Shown: positions 8,695 to 17,518 of the stretch, in pieces | How the letters are laid out: each line of letters begins with the position of its first letter | Position numbering within the stretch: the stretch's first letter is position 1 | Origin: JAWKTT01 sp041398965 | Lineage (GTDB): Bacteria; Planctomycetota; Planctomycetia; Planctomycetales; Planctomycetaceae | DNA length: 64,000 nt | NCBI GenBank assembly: GCA_041398965.1 | Contig: JAWKTT010000013.1 | Location: 1 to 64,000 of the forward strand | Reading direction: 5' to 3' | Made by a program: the position numbers and the translations under genes | Notes under the pieces: model-generated | What the model saw: only the letters and a program-made list of their open reading frames with translations | The model's database searches: none | What the model was told of the DNA's origin: nothing

Positions 8695-10026
8695 ATGTTT
8701 AAGAGAACTCTGATTTCGGGTGCAGATGTTGTGTTGCCCGAGGGGATCCGCCGAGTCGATGTCCTTCTGGAAGGGACACGGATTGTCGGAATCGATCCGC
8801 CATCTGGGGTGCGAACGGACGAACGGATCGACGCGACGGGACTGCATCTCTTGCCGGGGGTGATCGACGATCAGGTTCACTTTCGTGATCCAGGATTAAC
8901 GCATAAAGAGGATCTGCACACCGGGAGCCTGGCCTGTGCAAAGGGGGGAGTGACGACGTTTCTGGAGATGCCGAACACGAAGCCAGCCACAATCACCGTG
9001 GAGGCTCTGCATGAGAAACTCAAGCTCGCTTCAACGAAGGCTGTGGTCAATTACGGGTTCTACATCGGGGCGACTCCGGACAACGTCGACGAGTTACGAC
9101 AGGCAACACGGAGTCCGGGAATCAAGATCTTCATCGGATCGAGCACAGGAAGTCTGCTCGTCGATCAACAAGAGGCGCTGGAACGCATCTTCGCCGAGAC
9201 GACGCTGCCGATCTGTGCTCACTGCGAAGACGAAACCACTGTACGGGCAAATGCCGCCCGGATTGGCGATGCAGCAACATTGGCTGATCACTCTCGCATT
9301 CGGGATCACGAAGCAGCCCTCATCGCGACGCGACGATCGATTGACCTCGCGACGCGGCACAAGCATCGGTTTCATGTGTTGCATGTCTCGACCGCTCAGG
9401 AATGCGATCTACTTCGGACAACAGGTGGACCGTACGTCACAGCGGAAGCTTGTCCGCATCATCTGTTTTTCAACGTTGACGACTACGCACGACTCGGATC
9501 GCGGGTTCAGATGAATCCGTCAATCAAGACCGCCGCAGACTGTGCCGCCCTGTGGGACGCCTTGCGGGACGGATCGATTCAAGTGGTCGCAACCGATCAC
9601 GCGCCGCATACGTTGGCCGAGAAGAGCGAGCCGTATCCGAAGTCGCCGTCAGGACTCCCCGCCGTCGAGAATTCGCTCGCCCTGATGCTGAATGCGGTGC
9701 ATGAAGGGCTTTGCTCCCTCGAACATGTCGTCCATTGGATGTCGGAAGCTCCGGCCCGAGTGTGGGACATCGTCAACAAAGGAAGCATCCTCGAAGGGTA
9801 TGATGCCGATCTCGTGCTGGTCGATCTGAAGCGAACCGCGACCATCCGCGATGCTGAGCAGTTGACCAAATCTCGCTGGAGTCCGTGGGACGGCACAACC
9901 CTCACCGGCTGGCCTGTGCGAACCTTCGTCTTAGGAAACACCGTCTTCGCCAACGGTCAGGTCGACGCCAACCATCGCGGCGAAGAAGCCCTCTACGATC
10001 ATTCCCGAACGGGCTTCTGGGGGTGA
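8695..10026 (+). CDS. pyrC: Dihydroorotase
   Basis: A 443-residue amidohydrolase of the dihydroorotase family, which cyclises N-carbamoyl-L-aspartate to dihydroorotate in pyrimidine synthesis. Visible landmarks are PGVIDDQVHFRDPGLTHKED (59-78 region), GGVTTFLEMPNT, GIKIFIGSSTG, PICAHCEDE, HRFHVLHVSTAQE, TAEACPHHLFF, VVATDHAPHT with the catalytic Asp, and SGLPAVENSLALMLN. In the first metal motif the usual H-x-H appears as Q-x-H (Gln60, His62), a variant I recall from other bacterial dihydroorotases. AAGGTAAGTT precedes the ATG. A cytoplasmic housekeeping gene; the next gene starts about 100 bp downstream on the same strand. Confidence 0.93.
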   Translation: MFKRTLISGADVVLPEGIRRVDVLLEGTRIVGIDPPSGVRTDERIDATGLHLLPGVIDDQVHFRDPGLTHKEDLHTGSLACAKGGVTTFLEMPNTKPATITVEALHEKLKLASTKAVVNYGFYIGATPDNVDELRQATRSPGIKIFIGSSTGSLLVDQQEALERIFAETTLPICAHCEDETTVRANAARIGDAATLADHSRIRDHEAALIATRRSIDLATRHKHRFHVLHVSTAQECDLLRTTGGPYVTAEACPHHLFFNVDDYARLGSRVQMNPSIKTAADCAALWDALRDGSIQVVATDHAPHTLAEKSEPYPKSPSGLPAVENSLALMLNAVHEGLCSLEHVVHWMSEAPARVWDIVNKGSILEGYDADLVLVDLKRTATIRDAEQLTKSRWSPWDGTTLTGWPVRTFVLGNTVFANGQVDANHRGEEALYDHSRTGFWG

Positions 10027-10132
10027 CATTGCACGTCAACGTGTCATCTCGTCGCGAGAAGGGATGTGTCATCAATTGTAATCAACGGTGTATTGAGTCA
10101 GCGGCATCATGAAACTGTGAGGGAGAGTGACG

Positions 10133-10945
10133 GTGCAAGAACTGGAAGTAGCGCGGCAGGCGGCGAGGGCAGCGGGGGAGGTGTTGCTGCGAGCGATGCA
10201 GGCAGGACCGATCGTGGTCCGCGAGAAACAGGCGTCCGATCTTGTCTCCGATGCCGACTTGGAGTCGGAACGAGTCATCGCGGCGATCATTCGTGAGACG
10301 TTTCCCCACCATTCAATTCTCGGCGAAGAGACCCTCAAAGATGATGTTTCGGCAGAACATCTCTGGGTGATTGATCCACTCGACGGAACGACAAACTTCG
10401 CGCACGGAATTCCGCATTTCGCGGTCTCGATCGCATACTATCTTCGGGGCGAGCCAAAGGTTGGAGTCGTTTGGAACCCGGCTCGCAACGACCACTTCGA
10501 GGCGGTCGCCGGTCGCGGGGCGCACCATAATGGCCGGGTCGCCAAGGTTTCCGCCGCGAAATCACTGAGCGAAGTGCTCGTCGGTGTCGGATTCTATTAC
10601 GACCGCGGAGCCATGATGGAAGCGACCCTTTCTGCCGTGGGGGACCTCTTTCGCCAACAAATTCGGGGCATCCGCCGAATGGGCACCGCCTCGCTCGATC
10701 TCTGCCAGGTCGGACTCGGCTGGTACGGCGGCTTCTTCGAGTACGAACTCTCTCCTTGGGATTTCGCAGCCGGGCGTCTGTTTCTGACCGAAGCTGGTGG
10801 GGCCATTTCAACCTGCAAGGGGGACCCTCTCCCGATGCAGAAAACAAGCGTCCTTGCTTCGAATCAAGAATTGCACGAGTCGCTTCTCAGCATCGTTGGC
10901 CCCCACTTCCGCAACCTCTCCTTGCAACACGTCCCCACCGTTTAG
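10133..10945 (+). CDS. Inositol monophosphatase family protein
   Basis: A roughly 270-residue member of the Mg2+-dependent inositol monophosphatase/SuhB family. The catalytic metal motifs are present: HSILGEET (metal-binding Glu), WVIDPLDGTTNFAHG (Asp-Pro-x-Asp-Gly-Thr) and ELSPWDFAAGRLFLTEAGG. Two GTG codons compete for the start: 10127, directly against the GGGAG at 10121-10125, and 10133, which has normal seven-base spacing from GGAG. The second is preferred. It hydrolyses inositol-1-phosphate or a related sugar phosphate; the substrate is uncertain, since the family also includes histidinol-phosphate and fructose-bisphosphate phosphatases. It may be co-transcribed with pyrC. Confidence 0.9.
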   Translation: MQELEVARQAARAAGEVLLRAMQAGPIVVREKQASDLVSDADLESERVIAAIIRETFPHHSILGEETLKDDVSAEHLWVIDPLDGTTNFAHGIPHFAVSIAYYLRGEPKVGVVWNPARNDHFEAVAGRGAHHNGRVAKVSAAKSLSEVLVGVGFYYDRGAMMEATLSAVGDLFRQQIRGIRRMGTASLDLCQVGLGWYGGFFEYELSPWDFAAGRLFLTEAGGAISTCKGDPLPMQKTSVLASNQELHESLLSIVGPHFRNLSLQHVPTV

Positions 10946-11346
10946 ACCTACAAATCATGTGTGGCACGTCAAGGAGATCGCCCGATGCACAGTAACAATT
11001 CCTTCAACGTCGCCAAACCGATGAAATCGCCGAGAAATCGCACCGACCCCTTGGACGTTGACATCTCACCAGAATGTCAGTTGTGAATTACTTTCTGCGA
11101 TGGCCTTGAAGTCAGCCAAGCCCATCAGTGAATCCTAACAACATTGCATAACGGTCAACAGTAACACGAGTTGGACGATTCAGTGACGAGTGTTCCCCGT
11201 TCGCTCGCCGGTGTGCGCAACATTACGATCGGGTGACAACGACAAATGGGCGAAACAAACTCACCGCCCCCTCCAGGGTGCAGTCGCTGTTTGGGGGTGG
11301 TTCATTTGTCCAGTCAGGGTCACGGTCGGGCCAACGGCCCAGCAGG

Positions 11347-11526
11347 TTGTCTAGCCTAGGCCATCGGCCTAGGACTGAAGGCAGGAGTTCACGCGAGAGG
11401 GCTGAAGGCCCGGCTAGTTGCCCCAGAACTTGCCAACGGGCCGGGCCTTCAGCCCTCGACAGACAATCTTGGGCCGATTCCCCAGTCCGCTGGACTGGGC
11501 TAGACAATGTTCCGGGGCGTTGCCCC
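11347..11526. repeat. Nested cluster of palindromes
   Basis: The outer arms TTGTCTAGCC (11347-11356) and GGCTAGACAA (11498-11507) are perfect inverted repeats. Inside them lie CCTAGGCC/GGCCTAGG (11355-11373), a 17-bp perfect inverted repeat beginning AGGGCTGAAGG (11398-11414 with 11440-11456), and CCCAGTCC/GGACTGGG (11481-11499). GGGGC-GTT-GCCCC follows just outside. This looks like an extragenic structured repeat (REP/BIME type) or a small mobile element without coding capacity. Confidence 0.75.
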
Positions 11527-11802
11527 TGCTGTTTTGCCAACATCACCACGTCACCTGCCAAACTTGTTCGCGGTGAACAGATGAGCAACCCCCAATTGGC
11601 GACTGCACCCCCCCTCCAGAAAGCGGCTCTCAATGTCAACGAACTCCCAAGCAACCTCGGCATCCTGTAAAACCATGAGTCCCTGCCGTTGGCGCTCAAC
11701 ATCACCTTTCGTTTCCTGCAACCCCGAGTGAGTGGCTTGGGGCGACGAACTGAGGAGCCTTTGGCCCACGTCGGTCTGTCTCTGTTCCAATGCCCGCCCC
11801 CT

Positions 11803-11934
11803 AGCAGCCTGTTGAAAAGGGTGGGGCAGGCTTTCCAGCCTGCCATGGTGTCGATTGATGTCTCGGGAAAAAGCGTACGAGATGCTCTTGTCAGATTGGA
11901 AAATCTGACCCACGTTGATTTTCAACGGGCTGCT
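11803..11934 (+). repeat. 132-bp palindromic repeat, family 1 copy A
   Basis: The imperfect terminal inverted repeats AGCAGCCTGTTGAAAA and TTTTCAACGGGCTGCT enclose two smaller hairpins, GGCAGGCTTTCCAGCCTGCC and GTCAGATTGGAAAATCTGAC. Copy B (13084-13214) is inverted on the other side of the PfkB gene and copy C (56457-56573) is 45 kb away. The size, terminal inverted repeats and absence of coding sequence fit a MITE-like element. Confidence 0.85.
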
Positions 11935-12111
11935 AACTGGAGAGGACGTCCATTTCTCCCTGTTCAATAGTCCTGTAAATTGTCGGGATCGGCGGTGAGC
12001 GAAGGGAGAAAGTGATATCGTGAACCACAAACTACGGAATGCACACGATTCACCATTTTGCTGCTGGCCAATCATGTCGACTCTTTCCCACTTGAACCAA
12101 AGCGTGCTCGG

Positions 12112-13026
12112 ATGATTCTTGCAATGGGACTGACTCCGGCTTGGCAGCAGATCATGGAGTTCGAGACGCTTCAGGCAGGCGAAGTGAATCGAGCCGCTCG
12201 GGTTGAATGGTGTGCATCGGGTAAGGTGCTTAACGTTGCATGGGGCTGTCAACAACTGGGGGCCGAGACGTCCCTTGTCACCACACTGGGAGGTGATACC
12301 GGACGGCAAATTCAGCATGCTTTTCTCGATTCCGGCATCGAAACGTATTGGATCGAGACCGGAACGAACGCGCGAGTCTGCACGACACTTATCGACCGCG
12401 GCAAGTCGCAGGTGACCGAACTTGTCGAGAACGCGGCCCCGATCTCGAATGGGGCTCTTGATGCGGCGACTCGGAAATTTGCAAACGTTGCGGCTCGCGC
12501 CCGAGTGGTCGTCTTGAGCGGTTCGTTGACGGCACAGGCTCCTGCGACTTTTTATTACGATCTGCTGGCTCACACGTCATCCCCCGTCATCCTGGATGCC
12601 CGTGGCCCCGAACTGCTATCGGCCCTCGCTCGGCGTCCGCTGTTGGTGAAGCCGAATCGTGAGGAGTTAGGTAAGACCGTTGGCTACCCCATGACCAATG
12701 ATGCGGACCTTCAACGGGGAGCCGCAGAGTTGCTCGACCGGGGAGCACAGTGGGTGCTAGTCACCGATGGTCCGCGTCCCCTCTGGCTGATCTCCCAGAC
12801 CGCTTGCCACCGCATCGCTCCGCCGAGTCGAGAGGTGGTTAACCCGATCGGCAGCGGCGATTCACTCGCTGCCGGCATCGCCGTGGGACTGTGGCAAGGG
12901 GGCGATTTGCTGTCCGCCGTTCGCCTCGGAGTGGCGGCCGCTTCAGCAAACGTCAGCACACTTCGCCCAGCCCACTTTAAGCGGCACGAGGTCGACGAAT
13001 TGCTCTCGCTGGTACATACGACCTGA
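12112..13026 (+). CDS. PfkB-family sugar kinase, 1-phosphofructokinase-like
   Basis: A 304-residue ribokinase-fold kinase if started at the ATG at 12112 (MILAMGLTPAWQQIMEF). The frame is open from 12058, but those residues are not family-like. Hallmarks are VEWCASGKVLNVAWGCQQLG (the family 1 G-x-x-N motif), TLGGDTGRQ, VVVLSGSLTAQAP, LLVKPNREELG and the C-terminal NPIGSGDSLAAGIAVG, whose Gly-Ser-Gly-Asp carries the catalytic Asp. The AxNVA and VKPNxxEL patterns are closest to the 1-phosphofructokinase/tagatose-6-phosphate kinase branch (FruK/LacC), which makes sugar bisphosphates. No PTS genes are adjacent, so the substrate is open. The gene lies between inverted copies of the 131-132 bp repeat. 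Confidence 0.85.
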   Translation: MILAMGLTPAWQQIMEFETLQAGEVNRAARVEWCASGKVLNVAWGCQQLGAETSLVTTLGGDTGRQIQHAFLDSGIETYWIETGTNARVCTTLIDRGKSQVTELVENAAPISNGALDAATRKFANVAARARVVVLSGSLTAQAPATFYYDLLAHTSSPVILDARGPELLSALARRPLLVKPNREELGKTVGYPMTNDADLQRGAAELLDRGAQWVLVTDGPRPLWLISQTACHRIAPPSREVVNPIGSGDSLAAGIAVGLWQGGDLLSAVRLGVAAASANVSTLRPAHFKRHEVDELLSLVHTT

Positions 13027-13083
13027 GTTCATCAACGCAATGAGCATGGCTGCTCGGCAGCGAACCCGGATGATTAAGGGCGA

Positions 13084-13214
13084 AGCAGTCCGGTGAAAAA
13101 CGACCGTGGGTCAGATTTTCCAATCTGACAAGAGCATCTCGAGCGATTTTTCCCGAGACATCAATCGGCACCATGGCAGGCTGGAAAGCCTGCCCCACGC
13201 TTTTCAACAGGCTG
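13084..13214 (-). repeat. 131-bp palindromic repeat, family 1 copy B (inverted)
   Basis: Reverse complement of the 11803-11934 element, with the same sub-hairpins GTCAGATTTTCCAATCTGAC and GGCAGGCTGGAAAGCCTGCC and the same ends. Together the two copies form a large inverted repeat around the kinase gene. Confidence 0.85.
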
Positions 13215-13927
13215 GTAGGGAAGCCATTGCCTTTCGCAGTTGGGACCTGTTTATGAACAACAACTCCTCTTCGCCGCGTTCGGTACTCCCGACACGGAAC
13301 ATCACTCAGGTGATTCGGGTTACCTGGGACAAGGATCTACGGTGACGATAGAGATTCATTCATTCAACACAATTCGGCGTATTCGAGGCTGCTCTTTCAC
13401 GAACGTGGGCAGCGTGCTGAGCAGTATGGCAACGCTCTGTTCAGGCGGTCATTAGTGACCAAGGACGTGTACATCTCCGTACAGTGCCCGTCTCTTTTCT
13501 AGACTGTCCGTTGATCGTTGAAATCTGCATCGAACTGCCGCAAAACGGAGAGTTTCCTCGCAAACTGGTGTAAGGTTAAGCACGCGACGATCGTATGGTG
13601 TGCAGCAGTCTGCACTCCATTTAGCACGGTCCCATCACCCCCTCTGGGGTGGTGATTCCGGAACGCCTCAATCTCGTGCGACCGCTCTCTTTTCGGTCAA
13701 CGACAACTCTGTCGTTGACATCAGCAAATCCATTCATTGGTATTGACCCGCAGATTCCTGCCGCGCAGCCTTAGTCCGTTTCTGGTCGCGTCTGGTGTTA
13801 ATCCCTTGTGCAATTGTTCTCGTTTTGGGCCTGTTTCAATCGTTCGCAGACCTGGTGTGCGCAGGCTACTTCGTCGTTGTCGGATGCGTATTCTGTTACT
13901 CTTCCTCGCGTGAGAATTTCTGGAAAC
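13215..13927 (+). other. Intergenic region upstream of the sigma factor gene
   Basis: About 700 bp with no gene I can support. Short open frames here have no recognisable sequence. The sigma gene promoter must lie here, but its boxes are not identifiable by eye. Confidence 0.4.
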
Positions 13928-14527
13928 ATGCCCACAACCTGCCAATCCCTGATCGTCCGGCTTCAGTCGGGGTCCGACCGTGTGAGTTGGGACGAGTTCT
14001 TTGATGTTTACCATCCTTACCTGGTTCGGTTCGTGGAGTCCCGTGGCCTGCGGGGAGCGGACGTCTCGGATGTGGTGCAGAACATCTTCATGAGACTTAT
14101 GAAGGCGTTGGGGCGAGCCAGATATCAGCCGAGCCGAGGCAAGTTTCGTTCGTGGCTCCGGAGAATCGCCGAACGGGGTGTCATCGACTGGCACCGAAAA
14201 CGCCGGCGAGAGTCGACCCATGCGATGCCCATGGATGTGGCAGACTCACAGGTTCCAGTTGACTTTGATTGGGAAGCGGAGCATCGCCGGACCGTCTTAA
14301 AGCACGCGATCGCCGTCATACGATCGGAGTCGGTCCCACAAACATGGGAATGTTTTGAGCGTCATGTTCTCCAGCAGATACCGGCTCCCAGCGTGGCGAT
14401 TTCCTTAGGTGTCAGCACCAACAGTGTGTACGTCAATTCCTTCCGCGTTGTCACCCGCATTCGCGAAACCTGTCATCGATTTGCCGAGGATCTGCGAGAT
14501 GATTGTGCTTCAACCGTGTCCCGATGA
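13928..14527 (+). CDS. ECF-type RNA polymerase sigma factor
   Basis: A 199-residue sigma-70 family protein starting at the ATG at 13928. The frame extends upstream to 13808 with unrelated sequence. Region 2 shows WDEFFDVYHPYLVRFV, then the core-binding ADVSDVVQNIFMRLM and FRSWLRRIAERGVIDWHRKR, typical of planctomycete ECF factors. Region 4 is shorter but visible as PAPSVAISLGVSTNSVYVNS. Its last 29 bases overlap the start of a transmembrane Ser/Thr kinase, a linkage reported for planctomycete ECF groups. The kinase or its zinc motif probably controls this sigma factor; that is inference from the overlap. Confidence 0.87.
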   Translation: MPTTCQSLIVRLQSGSDRVSWDEFFDVYHPYLVRFVESRGLRGADVSDVVQNIFMRLMKALGRARYQPSRGKFRSWLRRIAERGVIDWHRKRRRESTHAMPMDVADSQVPVDFDWEAEHRRTVLKHAIAVIRSESVPQTWECFERHVLQQIPAPSVAISLGVSTNSVYVNSFRVVTRIRETCHRFAEDLRDDCASTVSR

Positions 14528-16313
14528 AACACGCATGTGGCCGACAATCGTCGGAGACGACCCCGAGCCGGAGGTTAAGCAACATCTTCTTGGCTGCCTC
14601 AGTTGTCGCCGTCGAGTTCAGCGCTTGGCCGCCGAGGTTTCGCAACTTCAGCTACTGTTGAGCGAGCCAGGATTTCATGAGATTGTCAGCCAGGAAACGA
14701 CTTTTCCGACAAGAGTTGTCGGCGGTTTTCGCCCCACCCCTTCGGTTCCCTTTGGGCTTTCAAGTGATCGGTCGCCGAATCCTCCACTCGCGTCTGAAGT
14801 GATCGTCGACGAGAACCCCGGACAGATTGGTCGATATGTCATCACCGAGTTTCTCGGGCGGGGGGCGCAAGGGGCAGTTTACCGCGGAACGCATCCCAAT
14901 CTGGGACATTCCGTCGTGGTGAAAAGGGCTCACGATGGCGTCGTCGGCAGGCCCGAGCGAACGGCAAGGTTGATGTCGGAAGGACGCATTTTGGCCGGGA
15001 TTCAACACCCCGCAGTCGTCCGGGTGATCGACCTCGATCTCGACGGTGATCGTCCGTTTCTGGTGTTTGAAGACTGTGTCGGAACTCCGCTCAACAAGTA
15101 TGTCAGTCAGCACAACCTCAACGAGTGCGACATCCTGCGGATCGCCATTGACATCGCTCAAGGGATCGCAGCCGTTCATGATGCCGGAGTGCTGCACCTT
15201 GACCTCAAACCGGACAACATTCTCATGCTGTCCAACGGAAAACTGAAGGTAATCGACTTCGGGATCGCGTGGATTACACGGTCGCAAGGACACTTCCGAT
15301 CCAGCAGTTGTCTTGTCGAAGGGACCCCCACCTACATGGCTCCTGAGCAGCGAGAGGGGAATCGATGTCAATGGGACGGACGCACGGACCTTTACGGTAT
15401 TGGTGGCATTCTCCGCTTCCTTTTGGAATCGACTCAGTCGCAATCAGCGACTCCGACGACGGCGCTCACGACATCCGCACCAATCCTTTCAGATCAACGT
15501 CGATTCGACCTGTCCAAGCCATCAGGACAGCCTGTCAAAAATCTTCGGACTGGTGAAACGAATATGGAACTTCGTGCTGAGTTGTGGAGACTCTGTGAAT
15601 GGGCAACCTCCCCGAAGATCGAGGATCGCCCGCAGTCTGTACGACAATTCGCCTCAGAGTTGTCATGCCTCTCCGACCGCCAGTTGATGACGCGCGGATC
15701 ATGGTTGGTCCCGTTGCTCTGCCTCCTGGTTTCTCTTCTGATCATCGCAAGTTTCCAATGGCAGCAAAGCCCCAGGAATCGTCCGGAACTTTATGTCATT
15801 CCAGACTCCCTCACAGCACCCGCACTCGTCAAATGGGATCGGTCTGCTGCCACCAGGGATGGTGTCCGAATCGAAGCGGTCATCCCGGCTCACACTTGTG
15901 CAGAGTTGTATTTGTTGACTCTGGACGGAGAAGTTCTGTCTCTCGATCGTTTCTCGCCACAAGAAGAGAAACAAAGAGGTCTCAGCTTTCCTCCTTCTGG
16001 CAACACTCTCTCTTTGGGACAAGCTTCGGGGCCACAGGTTTTCCTCTTGGGGCAACTGAGTCATGCGCCGCTTCCAACTGCTGCCGAACTTCGGGAGTCG
16101 CTCAGTCGGTGTCGGTGGGAGATGGCGTCTGACACCTCTTTCGTGAAGTTTGATCGCCATGGGATGGTCGAATGGGTTTCAGCCGATGCGGAGCACTCTA
16201 CGGTCAATGCCGGCATGCATCAGATGTCGCTACTTTCGCCGCTGCGTCGTGCGTTTTCCCAACAGTTCGACGAATTTACCGCGGTGATCGTGAACCTTCC
16301 AGACCGCTCGTGA
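14499..16313 (+). CDS. Transmembrane Ser/Thr protein kinase with N-terminal zinc-finger-like motif
   Basis: A 604-residue protein from the ATG at 14499, inside the end of the sigma gene. Residues 29-36 read HLLGCLSC, an H-x3-C-x2-C arrangement like the zinc-binding anti-sigma (ZAS/zf-HC2) motif. The kinase domain runs about 112-390: glycine loop FLGRGAQGAVYRG, catalytic Lys142 (VVVKRA), catalytic loop HLDLKPDN at 233-240, DFG at 253-255, and TPTYMAPEQ. The catalytic loop is H-L-D rather than H-R-D. One membrane helix lies at about 401-420, followed by an extracytoplasmic domain of about 180 residues with no recognised family. Zinc motif, kinase and sensor tail in one chain suggest it phosphorylates or sequesters the adjacent sigma factor in response to an outside signal; this is inference. 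Confidence 0.88.
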   Translation: MIVLQPCPDETRMWPTIVGDDPEPEVKQHLLGCLSCRRRVQRLAAEVSQLQLLLSEPGFHEIVSQETTFPTRVVGGFRPTPSVPFGLSSDRSPNPPLASEVIVDENPGQIGRYVITEFLGRGAQGAVYRGTHPNLGHSVVVKRAHDGVVGRPERTARLMSEGRILAGIQHPAVVRVIDLDLDGDRPFLVFEDCVGTPLNKYVSQHNLNECDILRIAIDIAQGIAAVHDAGVLHLDLKPDNILMLSNGKLKVIDFGIAWITRSQGHFRSSSCLVEGTPTYMAPEQREGNRCQWDGRTDLYGIGGILRFLLESTQSQSATPTTALTTSAPILSDQRRFDLSKPSGQPVKNLRTGETNMELRAELWRLCEWATSPKIEDRPQSVRQFASELSCLSDRQLMTRGSWLVPLLCLLVSLLIIASFQWQQSPRNRPELYVIPDSLTAPALVKWDRSAATRDGVRIEAVIPAHTCAELYLLTLDGEVLSLDRFSPQEEKQRGLSFPPSGNTLSLGQASGPQVFLLGQLSHAPLPTAAELRESLSRCRWEMASDTSFVKFDRHGMVEWVSADAEHSTVNAGMHQMSLLSPLRRAFSQQFDEFTAVIVNLPDRS

Positions 16314-16455
16314 CGCAGGGAAGACAATTCCTCGTGTCGAATCTGGAGTCTCAACGACGAATTCTCCTTTACCGCTGCTGGAGTACACTGAGGTCGATTG
16401 GGCTGACACCGTTTCGAGTGGACGAAAGTTGAGCTTCGTAAAGTTTGAAAGGGAC

Positions 16456-17163
16456 TTATGACGATGCCGGCACAAGTTGGCCGTCTTGAAGCTCAAGGTG
16501 TCTGGGGAACCGTTTGGCAAGTTCAAGGCTGTGGGTGACCGTAATGAGGACCGTCCCCTCTTCCTGGGCCACTTCGAGCAATAGCGAGCCGATGACATCA
16601 GCAGCAACTCGGTCAAGATTCCCCGTCGGTTCGTCGGCCAGCAGGATGAGTGGACGATTGATGAGTGCCCGACAGACGGCAACCCGCTGCCTCTCCCCTC
16701 CCGAAAGCTCCGACGGGCGATGCGTGACGCGATCCTTCAGTCCGACTCGTTCCAACAGCTGACTTGCCCGTGCAGCAACCTCCTGTGGTGAAAACCCAGT
16801 GCGATGACCGGCAAGCGTTGGGATCAGCACGTTTTCCAACACATTGCATTGTGGAAGCAGGTGATGGTCTTGAAAGATGAAGCCGATCTTCTGATTTCGG
16901 AATGCCGCCTGCTGAGGGTTGTTCAGTTGAAAGGGATTCTCTCCCAGAATTCGGACTTCTCCCGCAGTTGGGGTGTCGAGCAGCCCAACGATGTAGAGCA
17001 ATGTGCTCTTTCCCGACCCGGAAGGCCCGGTGATCGCCAGCGCCTCGCCGGTCGATAATTCCAGGTTCACCCCATTGAGTACGGTCAACGTTCCCGTAGG
17101 ACCGGTGAACTGGCGTTTCAAATCTCGCACGACCAGTGTCGGCTTTGTCGTCGGTGAGGTCAT
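16456..17163 (-). CDS. lolD: ABC transporter ATP-binding protein, LolD/MacB type
   Basis: A 235-residue ATPase. Walker A GPSGSGKST is at about 46-54, with a Q-loop in IGFIFQDHHLLPQCNVLENV, signature LSGGERQRVAVCRALI and Walker B LLADEPTGNLD, then a switch His in VTHSLELAKRF. The LLPQCNVLENVLIP stretch and overall length match the LolD/FtsE/MacB subgroup, which drives extraction of lipoproteins from the inner membrane or related exports. No LolC/LolE-type permease is adjacent: the neighbours are the convergent kinase gene and the divergent parA. It therefore acts with a permease encoded elsewhere, and the lolD name is provisional. Confidence 0.85.
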   Translation of the reverse strand: MTSPTTKPTLVVRDLKRQFTGPTGTLTVLNGVNLELSTGEALAITGPSGSGKSTLLYIVGLLDTPTAGEVRILGENPFQLNNPQQAAFRNQKIGFIFQDHHLLPQCNVLENVLIPTLAGHRTGFSPQEVAARASQLLERVGLKDRVTHRPSELSGGERQRVAVCRALINRPLILLADEPTGNLDRVAADVIGSLLLEVAQEEGTVLITVTHSLELAKRFPRHLELQDGQLVPASS

Positions 17164-17518
17164 TGTGGCGGTATCCTGGGCAGTGCGTGAGTCGAAACAG
17201 TTGTGATCCCTTCCACATTCGATCGATTCTTCCTTGAGGATACCGATTCAAGCATCCAGGGGAAGCGTGCCGACATCGAAGACAGGGGCCTCTCCTTTCC
17301 GTTTTTTGGGCGTCTCCGTTGTATTGCATGTTCCACAGACCGCTCGGTCGAGGTGGCTGGACGGCAGAGTTTGCGGGTGACGGGGAAACGGTCTGTCTGT
17401 AGGAATGGGTCGAGTGATATGCTGAGTCGTCAAGGCTTCAACTGTCATCAGCCGGGGTGATCGAGTTGTCGTCTGTCAAATCTGCTACATGAGCCTGCGA
17501 GAACAAGGACGACTCGTT
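17164..17518 (+). other. Divergent intergenic region between lolD-like and parA genes
   Basis: About 355 bp with no gene recognised. It should contain promoters in both directions. No iteron or parS-like 16-mer was noticed. Confidence 0.4.

Larger units (their letters stand above)
10946..12111 (+). other. Long intergenic region rich in palindromic repeats
   Basis: About 1.17 kb without a convincing gene. 10946-11346 shows nothing recognisable. 11347-11526 is a cluster of hairpins, 11803-11934 holds a 132 bp palindromic repeat, and 11935-12111 is the leader of the kinase gene. Open frames here, including a 340-codon minus-strand frame across the kinase gene, have no family-like sequence. Confidence 0.6.

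Noticed and set aside
11551..12573. 340-codon minus-strand open frame across the PfkB gene
   Set aside because: It is antisense to a clear kinase and repeat; its translation is Ser/Arg/Pro-rich without family motifs.
17164..17518. Replication origin near parA
   Set aside because: No repeated DnaA-box-like motifs or parS-like sites could be picked out, and no parB or dnaA is present.
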